From CAWHOW01 sp963831005 (GTDB lineage Bacteria; Bacteroidota; Bacteroidia; Bacteroidales; CG2-30-32-10), in contig CAWHOW010000023.1 of assembly GCA_963831005.1 (NCBI GenBank), positions 1 through 64,000 on the forward strand: a stretch of 64,000 bases of DNA, in the 5' to 3' direction. This document shows, piece after piece, positions 50,315 to 60,730 of this stretch. The notes under the pieces are model-generated. The model was not told the DNA's origin, did not search any database, and worked only from the letters and a program-made list of their open reading frames with translations. The position numbers and the translations under genes are program-made. Every line of letters begins with the position of its first letter. The first letter of the stretch is position 1.

Positions 50315-52948
50315 CTATTTGTTCTCCACCTTTTTCAATCTTTCTTCCAGTTCTTCATTTTTTGCTTTCAAATCTTCAATCATTTTTTGCTGCTCTTGAA
50401 TAGCTTCAGTAAGTATAGGAATCATGCCTGTATAATTTACGCCCTTGTAATGTATTTCTTTTTGTCTATATTTCGTACTATCGGCTGCTGTTAAATTGTT
50501 GGACTCAATTATATATACATCCTCTCTGATAAGTTCAGGAAATACCTGTTCTAATTGCTGAGAAATAAATCCTGTTTGTTTACCTTCTGAAAGTTGCATC
50601 AGTGCTGCATCTCCGTCTTTTTTGAAAGTATAATTATATATTTTTACTTTCATTACTTTATCTAAAGCATTTTCAAATGGTATTATATTTTCCTTATATC
50701 TTTCATCGGAGATAAGTGTCCAGGTCCCAGTATAACCGCCATTTCCGGAACAATAAACCCCATAATTATTAGTAGCTCCCGAAGCCTTCCCATAAACCCC
50801 ATAATTTGTTGTAGCAGCATGATCAGCAATGCCATAAACGCCATATGTTGTTCCAGCTGCATTGCCATGTCCATAAACGCCATATGTGTTTCCTTCACCA
50901 TAAATACCATACCCGCTTTTACCTATATAACCATAATCATTGGCATCATAATAAGCATAGGCTCCATACCAAGCACCACCGTCATCATAAGCTAAACATC
51001 CCCAAAAACCATTTGCATAACCAATAACTCCTCCTAAACCGGCAGCAGCAGTACCTAAATTCTCCCCATAAATGGCAAAAGCATCAGTTTTACTTCCAGT
51101 AATCGAGGCATATAATGTATGTGTTGAATTAGCTACACCTATACCTGTTCCCGAAACGCCAGAAGTAGTTTGAGCAAATATTGAAGAATAATCTAATGCT
51201 CCACCTCCAATTGCTTGTATTGCATTTGCCCCTGTAGCTTTAGAATTAACAAGTAATGCAGGACCTATAGATGAAGTATTAGAATTATACAGATACTCAA
51301 GGTTTCCGCTGCTTAAGCTAGATGAAGGAATGTATAATGTAATTCCACTAGTTGTTTGGTTTCCATCAATGGTAACCATATTTCCTGTTGCAAAACCAAC
51401 TCCTCCATCAACCACATGCAAAAGACTAGTGGGTGCTGTTATTCCAATACCAACATTTGCAGAAGCAATAGCATTATTTGTACCATTGATACTTCCAAGT
51501 ACCAGTGCATTGCTTGCTGTAACATAGGCATTATTTCCTATAGCTGTTGCATTAGTTAAACCGCTTCCTCCAACATCAGTTCCAGATCCGATTGCTGTAT
51601 TATAGCTTCCTGTATGGTCACTGTTAGTGTAAAGCGCTTCGTATCCTACGGCTGTACTGCCGGTTCCTGTTGTGTTCCAGTTAAGGGCCTGGGTTCCCAA
51701 AGCGGTATTGTAGTTTCCGGTGTAGTTCGTGTCAAGCGCTTCCCTCCCAACGGCAACATTATCAAATCCGGTAGAATTAAAATAAAGGGAATTAACTCCG
51801 ACAGCTGTATTGTTAAAGCCTGTTGTGTAACGGAATAAAGCTTGAGTGCCAATTGCCGTGTTATTGTATCCTGTTGCCAATCCCGCTCCTCCTCCAAGTG
51901 CAGCATAACAACCAACGGCAGTATTGTTATAGCCCGCAGTATTATAATATAAAGAATTCAGGCCACAAGCAGTATTTTGAATAGCAGTCAGGCCATTCAT
52001 CATAGCTCCGCCACCAACGGCAGTATTGTAAAAGCCTGTAGTGTTTGTATTAAGCGCTTTGTAACCAATTGCAGTATTTACAACACCATTACCGGAACTT
52101 GTTGGTTGATTGTTATAAAGTGCATCATAGCCAATTGCCACATTGTAACTGTTCCATGCTACCCCTGGAGCACCATTATTGTACGACTGTGTCCATAAAG
52201 CGCCTGAACCGACAGCTACATTCTCTCCTGCATTAGTATTATAAACCATAGCACCCCATCCTACTGCTGTATTGTCAAGCCCAACAGTATTGGCATAAAG
52301 AGCACTTACTCCGTTGGCAGTATTGTTGTTTCCGGTAGTCGTGTTATAAAGTGACCAATACCCTGTTGCAGTGTTATAAGTTCCACTAGAGTTTAAAGCA
52401 AGAGATTGGTATCCAAGAGCTGTGTTAAATGTTCCACTTGTGTTGGAATAAAGTGCAGAATCGCCAACAGCAACAAGCTGACTAACAGTATTTGTATATA
52501 AAGCTTGTTTACCGATAGCCACGTTAGAAGCTCCTTTAATGTTGGTATAAAGCGCCTGATATCCGAAGGCAGAATTATTTACTCCTGTAGTGCTTACTCC
52601 TGCCTGATAACCGAAAAATGTTAAACCACTACCACTGTTTAGCAAGCCTGAGCTAACATTATTTATTCTGAAAAGCATATTCGCATTTTCATACTGATTA
52701 AATGTAATATTCTTCGATGCATCAATACCAATATTAAACCCGCTGTTTATAGTGGGGGTATTACCGCCGCTTGTGTTAACATTTGATAGTTGGAATAATT
52801 GACCTACAGAAGTATTATGCACATGAAGCAATGACATGGGTGTGAAACTCTCCTGGCTAACACCTACGGTCTGCGAAAATGAATTAAAAGAAAATACCAG
52901 AAAAATAAAAATAAGATATTTTTTAATTATAAGTGTTTGTGGTTTCAT
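50315..52948 (-). CDS. YadA-head-repeat fibre with S74 self-cleaving chaperone domain
   Basis: Signal peptide MKPQTLIIKKYLIFIFLVFSF…. Residues about 100-490 are trimeric-adhesin head repeats of roughly 24-28 residues with the core NTAVGYxALYxNTTG. A middle region rich in Gly/Tyr (YGVYGHGNAAGTTYGVYG) follows. Residues 745-877 are an S74 intramolecular chaperone: SDERYKENI with catalytic Ser747 and Lys752, TGFISQQLEQVFPELI, and a C-terminal coiled coil (EDLKAKNEELEERLKKVE). The chaperone trimerises the fibre and then cleaves itself off. Phage tail spikes use the same module, but the signal peptide points to a cell-surface fibre. No T9SS tail. Confidence 0.88.
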   Translation of the reverse strand: MKPQTLIIKKYLIFIFLVFSFNSFSQTVGVSQESFTPMSLLHVHNTSVGQLFQLSNVNTSGGNTPTINSGFNIGIDASKNITFNQYENANMLFRINNVSSGLLNSGSGLTFFGYQAGVSTTGVNNSAFGYQALYTNIKGASNVAIGKQALYTNTVSQLVAVGDSALYSNTSGTFNTALGYQSLALNSSGTYNTATGYWSLYNTTTGNNNTANGVSALYANTVGLDNTAVGWGAMVYNTNAGENVAVGSGALWTQSYNNGAPGVAWNSYNVAIGYDALYNNQPTSSGNGVVNTAIGYKALNTNTTGFYNTAVGGGAMMNGLTAIQNTACGLNSLYYNTAGYNNTAVGCYAALGGGAGLATGYNNTAIGTQALFRYTTGFNNTAVGVNSLYFNSTGFDNVAVGREALDTNYTGNYNTALGTQALNWNTTGTGSTAVGYEALYTNSDHTGSYNTAIGSGTDVGGSGLTNATAIGNNAYVTASNALVLGSINGTNNAIASANVGIGITAPTSLLHVVDGGVGFATGNMVTIDGNQTTSGITLYIPSSSLSSGNLEYLYNSNTSSIGPALLVNSKATGANAIQAIGGGALDYSSIFAQTTSGVSGTGIGVANSTHTLYASITGSKTDAFAIYGENLGTAAAGLGGVIGYANGFWGCLAYDDGGAWYGAYAYYDANDYGYIGKSGYGIYGEGNTYGVYGHGNAAGTTYGVYGIADHAATTNYGVYGKASGATNNYGVYCSGNGGYTGTWTLISDERYKENIIPFENALDKVMKVKIYNYTFKKDGDAALMQLSEGKQTGFISQQLEQVFPELIREDVYIIESNNLTAADSTKYRQKEIHYKGVNYTGMIPILTEAIQEQQKMIEDLKAKNEELEERLKKVENK

Positions 52949-53001
52949 ATGAATATTTTATAAACCGGAGGATTTATATAACACTATGTATAATATTTTA
53001 T

Positions 53002-53032
53002 CAAAGATATACTAACAACATCTAAAAGTCAA
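53002..53032 (-). promoter_or_regulatory. Promoter of the S74 fibre gene
   Basis: Minus strand TTG (53030-53032), 20-bp spacer, TATCTTTG (53002-53009), about 54 bp upstream of the ATG. The remaining gap to 53246 is AT-rich with nothing else recognised. Confidence 0.65.
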
Positions 53033-53246
53033 GTAAAATAGTATTTATTTAATGTTAAGTAATTAACATGAACACAGGAAGCCTTTATTTCATAAGATGA
53101 GATTATTTCCAAATGTCGGAAATATGCTTAATGCAATTAACACAAATATTATCTTAAAAACATGTATTTTATTTAATCTGATACTCGTTTAAATATTTTG
53201 TGTATTTTCAAATCCTGATTCATAATAGAAAATAGACATTAGACAC

Positions 53247-56078
53247 TTGACATTCCTCGAGAAAATAGCCGATCACCTGATTGAGTCTTATAAAGATAAG
53301 ATCAGTGAAACATGTTTAGTCTTTCCTAACAGGCGAGCAGGGCTTTATCTGAAAAAGTATCTTGCACAAAAACTTAAGAAGAATATTTGGGCTCCATCTA
53401 TATTTTCTATTGAAGATTTTGTTTGCAACATTACCGGGCTAAGGATTGCCGATCAAACCACTCTACTGTTTGATTTCTATAACATCTACAAAAAAATTGA
53501 AGGCACAAAAGCTCAAAGCTTTGATGAATTCATGAACTGGGCACAGGTTCTTATTAGCGATTACAACGATGCTGACATGAACCTTGCTGATACTGAACAG
53601 CTTTTTCAGTATCTGAATGAGACAAAAGCTATAAGTTTATGGAACCTTGATAACAACCCTCTGACAGAACATGAAAAAGATTACCTCGCATTTTATCAGT
53701 CATTGGGTAAATATTATGTTAAACTCTCATCTTTCCTTCTTGGAAGGAACACGGTTTACCAGGGGTTGGCCAATAAGGTAGCTGCTAAGAATATTGATGA
53801 ATACATTAAAGCAATAAAATTTGACAAGATCATTTTCGCAGGTTTTAATGCATTGACTGCTTCGGAAGAGAAAATTATCAGGGCATTGCTTGGTTCAGGG
53901 AAGGCTGAAATATTCTGGGATGCAGAGAAATATTATACTGATAACAAGATACAGGAAGCTGGTTTATTTATTCGGAAATACAGGGCTGAATGGGAGTTGA
54001 AAGAATTCAACTGGCTGGAAGATCATTATGCTGAAGATACAAAAGAGATAACCATTACGGGCATTCCACTGCATGTTGGACAGGCAGCATATACTGGTCA
54101 GTTGCTTTCTGAAATGACCGATAATTTTGCTAATTCAGAAAATACCGCTTTGGTGCTTGCTGATGAAAACCTGCTTATTCCCCTACTCTACTCTATACCC
54201 GAAAATGTAAAGGACATCAATATCACGATGGGTTATCCCCTTTCAAATTCTTCAATCCACAGTCTTTTGCTGAACATCTTTACCTTGCTTGAAAATTCGC
54301 AGAAATACAGTAATAACAATACTATCCGCTTTTATCAGAAGGATGTCATCAACTTCCTTAATCATCCTTACCTGCGGTTAATAGGCGAATTGAACAATAA
54401 AGCTCATGGAATAAATTCTTTATTGTCTTACGTTAAAAACTCCAACCGCATTTTCTTTAACAGCGATGAGATAAGGAAACAATTAGGAAATGCTGTTATC
54501 GCTTCTTTCTTCGAAAACAAACAGCATGATAATATAGCATTTCTTGCAAAGATAACATCGCTAATCGGCTTGATACGAGACACACTTATTGCAGAAAACA
54601 AAAACACGGATATTGATATTGAATACCTTTTTCATTATGCTGTAATCATTAATAAGGTCAGGAATCTGCTTACTGATTACGGCTTTGTGAGTGATATTAA
54701 AACCCTGCGAAAAGTATTTACCGGACTTGCGGATACTGCTACTATTCCTTTTTATGGCGAACCACTGAAAGGCTTGCAGATAATGGGAATGCTTGAAACA
54801 CGCACCCTAGATTTTGAAAATATCATCCTGCTTTCGGCCAACGAACAAATACTTCCTGCGGGAAAATTCCAGCATACATTTATCCCTTTCGACATCAGGA
54901 AGGAGATGGGATTAAGCACCTACAGGCAAAAGGAATCTATTTTCGCTTATCATTTCTACCGACTGTTGCAGCGTGCAAAGAACATTCATATTATTTACAA
55001 CACCCAAGCAGGCGATTTTGGCAGTGGCGAGAAAAGCCGCTTCATTACTCAGCTTTGCGAAGAAATGCCCCGCTATAACACAAAGATAAAGATACACCAG
55101 AATATCCTAGTTAACGAAACACCAACCACATCAGTAAACAATGACATTTCCGTTTCTAAAACAAACGAGATATTAAAAAGCCTCAACGAAATTGCTGATA
55201 AAGGATTTTCGCCATCGGGTATGAACACCTATATCAGTTGCCCTCTGAAGTTTTATTTTCAATATATTGAAAAGCTTGAGGAAGCCGAAGATGCTGCCGA
55301 AACCATTGATGCTGCCACATTGGGAAGTACAGTGCATTATGTTTTGAAGAACCTGTATCGTCCATTTAAGAATAAAATACTTCATCCTGCCGATTTAAAA
55401 CAAATGTTCGCTAATGTTGAAACCCTTATAAAAGAAGGCTTCAAAGAATATTATCCCGATGGTGATGTGGACACTGGCAAAAACCTTTTGATATCGAAAG
55501 TGGCTGCAAAGTTCGCTACTAACTTCCTTCAAACCGAATTAAAATTTGTTGAACAACTACAGGATGCAAACAACTACCTTACCATCATACAGCTTGAAGA
55601 ACCCTTTGATACCGGCATTAATGTGCATACCCATGATGGCAAAACTGTTTCTATTAAACTGAAAGGCTTTATTGACAGGGTTGACCGCATAGGCGAAACT
55701 TACAGGATTATTGATTACAAAACAGGTATAGTAAAAAAAGAAGAGCTTGCATTTGATGAATGGGAACAGCTTATCAGCGAGCCTGTGCTTGCAAAAAGCA
55801 TGCAACTGCTCACTTATGCGTACCTTTTCAGTAAAAAACACAGCGCGGAAAAACTGAATGCAGGCATTATTTCGTTTCGTAATTTAAGCAAGGGGTATAT
55901 GTCTGTTAATTGTCCATCTGCGCAGAATAATGCCCTTAGCGCCGATGCCCTTGCGCTTGTTGAAGATAATATTGCTGCGCTTATTGCAAATATCTTTGAT
56001 CCCGCTATCCCTTTCACCCAGACCACCGATACCAAGATTTGCGCCAACTGCCCGTATAATGATATTTGTAACCGATAG
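53247..56078 (+). CDS. addB: AddB-like PD-(D/E)XK nuclease with 4Cys cluster, TTG start
   Basis: Nuclease subunit partner of AddA. Residues 1-640 are an inactivated helicase-like fold (CLVFPNRRAGLYLKKYLA; MGMLETRTLDFENIILLSAN); residues 650-943 are a RecB-type nuclease (GSTVHYVLKNLY, GFIDRVDRIGETYRIIDYKTG). Cys665, Cys932, Cys935 and Cys941 (ISCPLKF … CANCPYNDICNR) match the Fe-S cluster arrangement of AddB. The start is TTG (MTFLEKIADHLIESY); no ATG fits. 943 residues, intact. It points away from addA across a 6.4-kb block of surface proteins. Confidence 0.88.
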   Translation: MTFLEKIADHLIESYKDKISETCLVFPNRRAGLYLKKYLAQKLKKNIWAPSIFSIEDFVCNITGLRIADQTTLLFDFYNIYKKIEGTKAQSFDEFMNWAQVLISDYNDADMNLADTEQLFQYLNETKAISLWNLDNNPLTEHEKDYLAFYQSLGKYYVKLSSFLLGRNTVYQGLANKVAAKNIDEYIKAIKFDKIIFAGFNALTASEEKIIRALLGSGKAEIFWDAEKYYTDNKIQEAGLFIRKYRAEWELKEFNWLEDHYAEDTKEITITGIPLHVGQAAYTGQLLSEMTDNFANSENTALVLADENLLIPLLYSIPENVKDINITMGYPLSNSSIHSLLLNIFTLLENSQKYSNNNTIRFYQKDVINFLNHPYLRLIGELNNKAHGINSLLSYVKNSNRIFFNSDEIRKQLGNAVIASFFENKQHDNIAFLAKITSLIGLIRDTLIAENKNTDIDIEYLFHYAVIINKVRNLLTDYGFVSDIKTLRKVFTGLADTATIPFYGEPLKGLQIMGMLETRTLDFENIILLSANEQILPAGKFQHTFIPFDIRKEMGLSTYRQKESIFAYHFYRLLQRAKNIHIIYNTQAGDFGSGEKSRFITQLCEEMPRYNTKIKIHQNILVNETPTTSVNNDISVSKTNEILKSLNEIADKGFSPSGMNTYISCPLKFYFQYIEKLEEAEDAAETIDAATLGSTVHYVLKNLYRPFKNKILHPADLKQMFANVETLIKEGFKEYYPDGDVDTGKNLLISKVAAKFATNFLQTELKFVEQLQDANNYLTIIQLEEPFDTGINVHTHDGKTVSIKLKGFIDRVDRIGETYRIIDYKTGIVKKEELAFDEWEQLISEPVLAKSMQLLTYAYLFSKKHSAEKLNAGIISFRNLSKGYMSVNCPSAQNNALSADALALVEDNIAALIANIFDPAIPFTQTTDTKICANCPYNDICNR

Positions 56079-56123
56079 TTGTAAGTTATTGAGCTATTGG
56101 TTCTGAGTTCTTAATTCGATTGT

Positions 56124-56531
56124 TCAATAGTTCGGAAGTGTAATTGTTTCTCTATCGCAAGCGTAGTATGGAAAAATCACGTTCCTTATCAGATTTGCAC
56201 CGGCTTTTATATCTACCTTTCCCCCCTCGCTCGGCTCGATGTCCACGTTGTTGAACATGATGACCTTCTTGTTAATCAAGATGGACACTTCAATGGGTTT
56301 GACAGCGTTCACATTTGGAATAACGACCACCTCATTATGCACGAAGGCGTTCACGTTGGGCAAGATAAAAACCTCAATGGGCACGACGCCCATCACATTG
56401 GACACGAAGAAAATTTCAGTGGGCATGATACCCGACAAGTCTGGCACAATGAAAATCTCAAGAGGCATGATGCCCATCACGTTGGGCACGATGCCCGTCT
56501 CGTTGGGCTTGAAGAAAATCTCAAGGGGCAC
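56124..56531 (-). CDS. Heptad-repeat hypothetical protein (locus E)
   Basis: Minus-strand frame of 135 residues: heptads GI-VPNVMGI-MPLEIFI-VPDLSGI-MPTEIFF run through to MFNNVDI-EPSEGGK, then a non-repeat C-terminus VDIKAGANLIRNVIFPYYAC ending in TLPNY. That unique tail makes this strand the best candidate. Plus-strand frames over the same array are also open (for example EGVHVGQ-DKNLNGH heptads at 56337-56576), so coding direction is not certain. No clear promoter or ribosome-binding site. Confidence 0.4.
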   Translation of the reverse strand: MPLEIFFKPNETGIVPNVMGIMPLEIFIVPDLSGIMPTEIFFVSNVMGVVPIEVFILPNVNAFVHNEVVVIPNVNAVKPIEVSILINKKVIMFNNVDIEPSEGGKVDIKAGANLIRNVIFPYYACDRETITLPNY

Positions 56532-56573
56532 TATGCCCTACATGTTGGCCTCGATACCCAACGACATTGCCAC
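56238..56573. repeat. 21-bp tandem repeat array, locus E (16 units)
   Basis: Sixteen 21-mers without indel, such as gatgcccatcacgttgggcac. Many units hold a hairpin GCCCA-n6-TGGGC. Neighbouring units alternate between a GCCC type and a GAAAATCTCAAG type, an incipient 63- or 105-bp higher-order pattern. Confidence 0.9.
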
Positions 56574-56757
56574 TAGACAAATAATGATAGTCGGGCAGAA
56601 TATTAAAGATGCTATTAACGAGATACATATCTGACAAATAACAAATTAACAGTTTATGGCTACATTCTGCTTAATGCCATTATCTACTTTCCTCTTCAAC
56701 GTTTCGGCACTAATTTTGCTTATCAAAATTATGTTTCACAGAAACGCAAAATATAGT

Positions 56758-56765
56758 TACTTTTG
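56758..56765 (+). promoter_or_regulatory. -7 element of the OmpA-family gene
   Basis: TACTTTTG, 19 bp before ATG 56785. Confidence 0.55.
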
Positions 56766-56784
56766 ATACACTAAATTTCGACTT

Positions 56785-57480
56785 ATGAAACGACTGATTT
56801 TATTGCTCGCAGCCTTACCGATTAGCTTGCTTGCTTTTTCCCAGAACACACAAACCTTGCAGCCAACCGAAACTGATGCCCTGATGAATGTTACTGTTAC
56901 TAACTTCCAGGATGTGCCGCGCCCTAACGACCTTATAATGCTTATAAGCGCTAAAACAAAGAAAGTATATTCCGGCGTATCTGATTCGAAAGGTAAATTT
57001 TCCATTCTTATTCCTAAAGGCGATACATATATAGTGAAATACAAAGAAATTACGGACAGCACCAAATACGGCGAAGTTGATATTCCCGGTAAACCAGGTA
57101 AATACACCTCAAACCTTACAGTGCAAATTGACCCTCCCAAGACTTATACGCTTAACGATGTTTTGTTCGATACAGGACTAGCATCGCTGAAATCTTCATC
57201 GTATAAAGCGCTGAACGACCTATATCAAGTAATGAAATTAAAGCCCACCCTTATTATTGAAATAGGCGGACATACCGATAATGTGGGGACACCTGAATCA
57301 AACATGAAACTTTCGCAGGAGCGCGCCAATACCGTTAGAAATTATATTATCAATAAAGGCATTGCTGCCAACAGGATAACTGCCAAAGGTTATGGAGATA
57401 CCATGCCTGTTGCCGATAACTCAACCGAAGATGGAAGATCCAAAAACAGGAGAACGGAAGTAAGTATTATTAAAGAATAG
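56785..57480 (+). CDS. OmpA-family peptidoglycan-anchoring protein
   Basis: Signal peptide MKRLILLLAALPISLLAFSQ. Residues 25-110 form a carboxypeptidase-regulatory-like beta domain (VTVTNFQDVPRPNDLIMLIS … SDSKGKFSILIPKGDTY). Residues 115-231 are the OmpA peptidoglycan-binding domain: IEIGGHTDNVGTPESNMKLS, QERANTVRNYIINKGI, AKGYGDTMPVADN, and EDGRSKNRRTEV with the conserved Asp/Arg pair for diaminopimelate. The 231-residue protein lacks a lipobox and a barrel, so it is periplasmic or part of an envelope complex. Confidence 0.9.
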   Translation: MKRLILLLAALPISLLAFSQNTQTLQPTETDALMNVTVTNFQDVPRPNDLIMLISAKTKKVYSGVSDSKGKFSILIPKGDTYIVKYKEITDSTKYGEVDIPGKPGKYTSNLTVQIDPPKTYTLNDVLFDTGLASLKSSSYKALNDLYQVMKLKPTLIIEIGGHTDNVGTPESNMKLSQERANTVRNYIINKGIAANRITAKGYGDTMPVADNSTEDGRSKNRRTEVSIIKE

Positions 57481-57517
57481 TTCCTTTTTAAAAAATGATT
57501 TATAGTAACTCCAGAGT

Positions 57518-57600
57518 GTCATTGCGAAGGAGGAACGACTAAAGCAATCTAATCTATAAGCAGATTGCTTCCACTTCGCATTGCTCAGTGTCGCAATGAC
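57518..57600. repeat. Dispersed hairpin, GTCATTGCGA…CGCAATGAC family
   Basis: Left arm GTCATTGCGAAGGAGGAACG…AAGCAATCT, right arm AGATTGCTTCC…TCGCAATGAC; about 83 bp. This palindrome is a widely seen intergenic repeat across several bacterial phyla. It sits between ompA and gcvP, convergent, in place of a normal terminator. Confidence 0.8.
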
Positions 57601-57630
57601 GATTTCTTTACTATTCATTCCTAACAAATC

Positions 57631-60478
57631 TTAGCAGGAGCAAACAAGATTACGGTCGCCGTAAGCATCGTCAATTTTTGCGACTGTTGGCCAGTATTTG
57701 TCCTCTTTCAGGCTTTCCACAGGGAAAACAGCTTTTGTGCGAGAATAAGGCGCTTCCCATTTCTCAGCCAAAACAGCTTGCAAGGTATGTGGCGCTTTCT
57801 TAACCACGTTATTTGCCTTGTCGGCTTTGCCCTCTTCGATCTCTCTGATTTCATTACGTATAGAAATCATTGCATCACAAAACCTGTCAATTTCGACCAG
57901 AGGTTCGCTTTCAGTAGGTTCAACCATTAATGTTCCATGAACAGGGAATGCTACCGTTGGTGCATGAAAACCATAATCCATCAATCGTTTGGCAATATCA
58001 ATAGCCTCAATATCGGCAGTCTTTTTAAATAAATTGCAGTCTAGTATCATTTCGTGAGCTACCCTGTTCCTAACTCCAGTATATAAAATAGGATAATGGT
58101 TTTCCAACCTTCGATTTAATGTAGTTAGCATTCAGTATCGCATACTTAGTGGACTCGGTAAGCCCGTCCCCACCCATCAATTTGATATATGCATGAGATA
58201 TAGGCAGAATCATAGCGCTTCCGAATGGAGCGGCAGATACAGCGTGTATGGCTTTATCGCCACCCGTTTTCACCATTGTATGAGAAGGAAGGAAAGGAAG
58301 CAAATGCATTGCAACACCAATGGGGCCTTCGCCCGGACCACCACCGCCATGAGGGATAGCAAATGTTTTATGAAGATTAAGATGGCAAACATCTGCTCCT
58401 ATAATACCGGGATTGGTTAGGCCAACCTGAGCATTCATGTTGGCGCCATCCATATACACCTGTCCGCCATTTGCGTGAATAATCTTAATAATTTCAAGTA
58501 TCTCCTCCTCAAAAACACCATGAGTAGAGGGATAAGTAACCATCAAAGCAGCAAGAGTATCTTTATATTGAACAGCTTTTTCTTTCAGGTCATTGACGTC
58601 AATATTCCCCTTATCATCACACTTCACTACTACCACCTTCATTCCGGCCATAACAGCACTGGCAGGATTTGTGCCATGCGCAGAAGCAGGAATAAGTGCA
58701 ATAGTTCTTTTATCATCCCCTCTGCTGATATGATATGCCCTGATAACCATTAAACCTGCATATTCTCCTGCTGCTCCCGAATTAGGTTGAAAAGATATAC
58801 CAGCAAAGCCTGTTATCTCACAAAGGTCTTTCTCCAGTTCACTTATCAATTGATGATAACCTTCTGCCTGATCGGCAGGAACAAAAGGATGAATAGCGCC
58901 GAACTCAGGCCAGCTAAGTGCAAATAATTCGGTGGCTGCATTAAGTTTCATTGTACAACTGCCTAGCGGAATCATGGAACGATTAAGCGAGAGGTCTTTT
59001 ATTTCCAGTTTCTTTATATACCTCATCATTTCCGTTTCCGAATGATGCGAATTGAAAACAGTATGTTGCAAAAACTTACTTGTTCTTTTCAAACTCGAAG
59101 GAAATTTGTTACCACAGGAAGAGCTTGTAATTCCCAAGAAATGTTTCTTATTTGCAGAAGCGAAAATTATCAATATATGATTAATGTCATCTGTCAGTGT
59201 AGTTTCATCAATGCTGATCCCGACAAGTTTATCAGAGATATAATGGAAATTCATCTTCTGCTCAAGTGCGCTTTCCTTAATGGTTTCCATCGAGATATTT
59301 TCAGGAATTTCTATTTCAAGTGTATCGAAAAAGGTTTCGTTCTTTTGTTTATATCCTAATCTCATTAACTCTTCCGATAGGATACAAGCCTGTTCATGAA
59401 TATCAGTAGCAATATTTTTAATTCCTTCATATCCATGATAAACAGCATACATGCCCGACATGATAGCAAGAAGAACCTGCGAGGTGCAAATATTTGAAGT
59501 CGCTTTCTCTCTTTTAATATGTTGTTCTCTTGTCTGCAAAGCCATTCTTAACGCCCTGTTGCCATTGGCATCAACAGAAATACCAATAATTCTTCCCGGC
59601 ATGCTTCTTTTAAACTCTTCTTTCGTGGCAAAATACCCGGCATGAGGGCCGCCAAAGCCCATAGGTAAACCAAAGCGCTGCGTTGAACCTACAACTACAT
59701 CGGCACCCCATTCTCCCGGAGGAGTGAGCAAAGCAAGACTCATCAAATCGGCAGCAACTGCTACTGAAGTATTGTTAGCATGAGCTTTAGTCACAAATTC
59801 CGAATAATCAACTACACTGCCTGATTTAACAGGATATTGGATAATAGCTCCAAATACTTTATCATTAAATGCAAACTCGTTATGATTTCCAATTGCCAAT
59901 TTTATTCCTAAAGGTGCAGAGCGTGTAATTAAAACATCTATGGTCTGAGGGAATAAGTCTTCTGAAACAAAAAAGATATTAGCTCCTCTTTTCACTGCAT
60001 CCCTGCTGCGGGCATTAAATAACATTAGCATGGCTTCAGCAGCAGCAGTAGCTTCGTCAAGCAATGAAGCATTGGCAATCTGCATACCAGTCATATCAAC
60101 TATCATGGTCTGAAAATTCAACAATGCTTCAAGTCGCCCCTGTGAAATCTCAGCTTGGTAAGGTGTGTAAGCCGTGTACCAACCCGGGTTTTCAAGAATA
60201 TTGCGAGTTATTACAGCGGGTGTGATAGAATTATAATATCCAAGTCCTATATATGATTTATAAATCTTATTTTTCGAAGCAATCTCTTTCAGACTAGTGA
60301 TATATTCGTACTCATTAATTCCTTTTGATAACTTCAAAGGTTCTTTCATTCTAATTGATGAAGGGACTGTCTCTTCAATAAGCTTATTAATAGAAGCAAT
60401 ACCGATAAAATTCAACATCTTTTCAGTTTCTTCAACTCCCGGACCAATGTGACGGAATCTAAAATTACCTGTAATCAT
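57631..60478 (-). CDS. gcvP: Glycine dehydrogenase (decarboxylating), P protein (frameshifted)
   Basis: PLP-dependent P protein of the glycine cleavage system, fused single-chain form. N-terminal half from MITGNFRFRHIGPGVEETEK and YQAEISQGRLEALLNFQTM; C-terminal half with the PLP Lys in HLNLHKTFAIPHGGGGPGEG. The frame breaks near 58105-58118: ILNANYIKS should join RLENHYPILYTG. Corrected length about 948 residues, the family size, ending DDAYGDRNLVCSC. No gcvT or gcvH is nearby, so the system is dispersed. Confidence 0.95.
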
Positions 60479-60516
60479 AGTATTAAGTTGTATAATTGTT
60501 ATTACGAAATCCCGTG

Positions 60517-60524
60517 CAAATATA
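60517..60524 (-). promoter_or_regulatory. gcvP -7 element
   Basis: Minus-strand TATATTTG followed by C, 39 bp upstream of the ATG. The gap to 60730 holds nothing else recognisable. Confidence 0.55.
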
Positions 60525-60730
60525 GAAGTAAATTAATTTTAAGGAAAAGATATTCATTCTTTTTAATCAACTTCAAATAAGCTGATAATCCTATATTTCC
60601 AGCAATAATAAAATATTAGTTATTAAATTACTAAACAAATATTACAATAAAGTTCTAAAATTTTCGTTTTTTTGCTTTATAAACGGTTAAAAATTGAGTA
60701 TATTTACTGTGGAATTGTGATACAACGATT

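Noticed and set aside
50315..52948. Prophage tail-fibre gene
   Set aside because: Signal peptide present and no other phage genes nearby.
56239..56634. Plus-strand 131-residue frame over locus E
   Set aside because: It is open only because the 21-bp repeat lacks stops in several frames; the minus frame has a better unique C-terminus. Not fully excluded.
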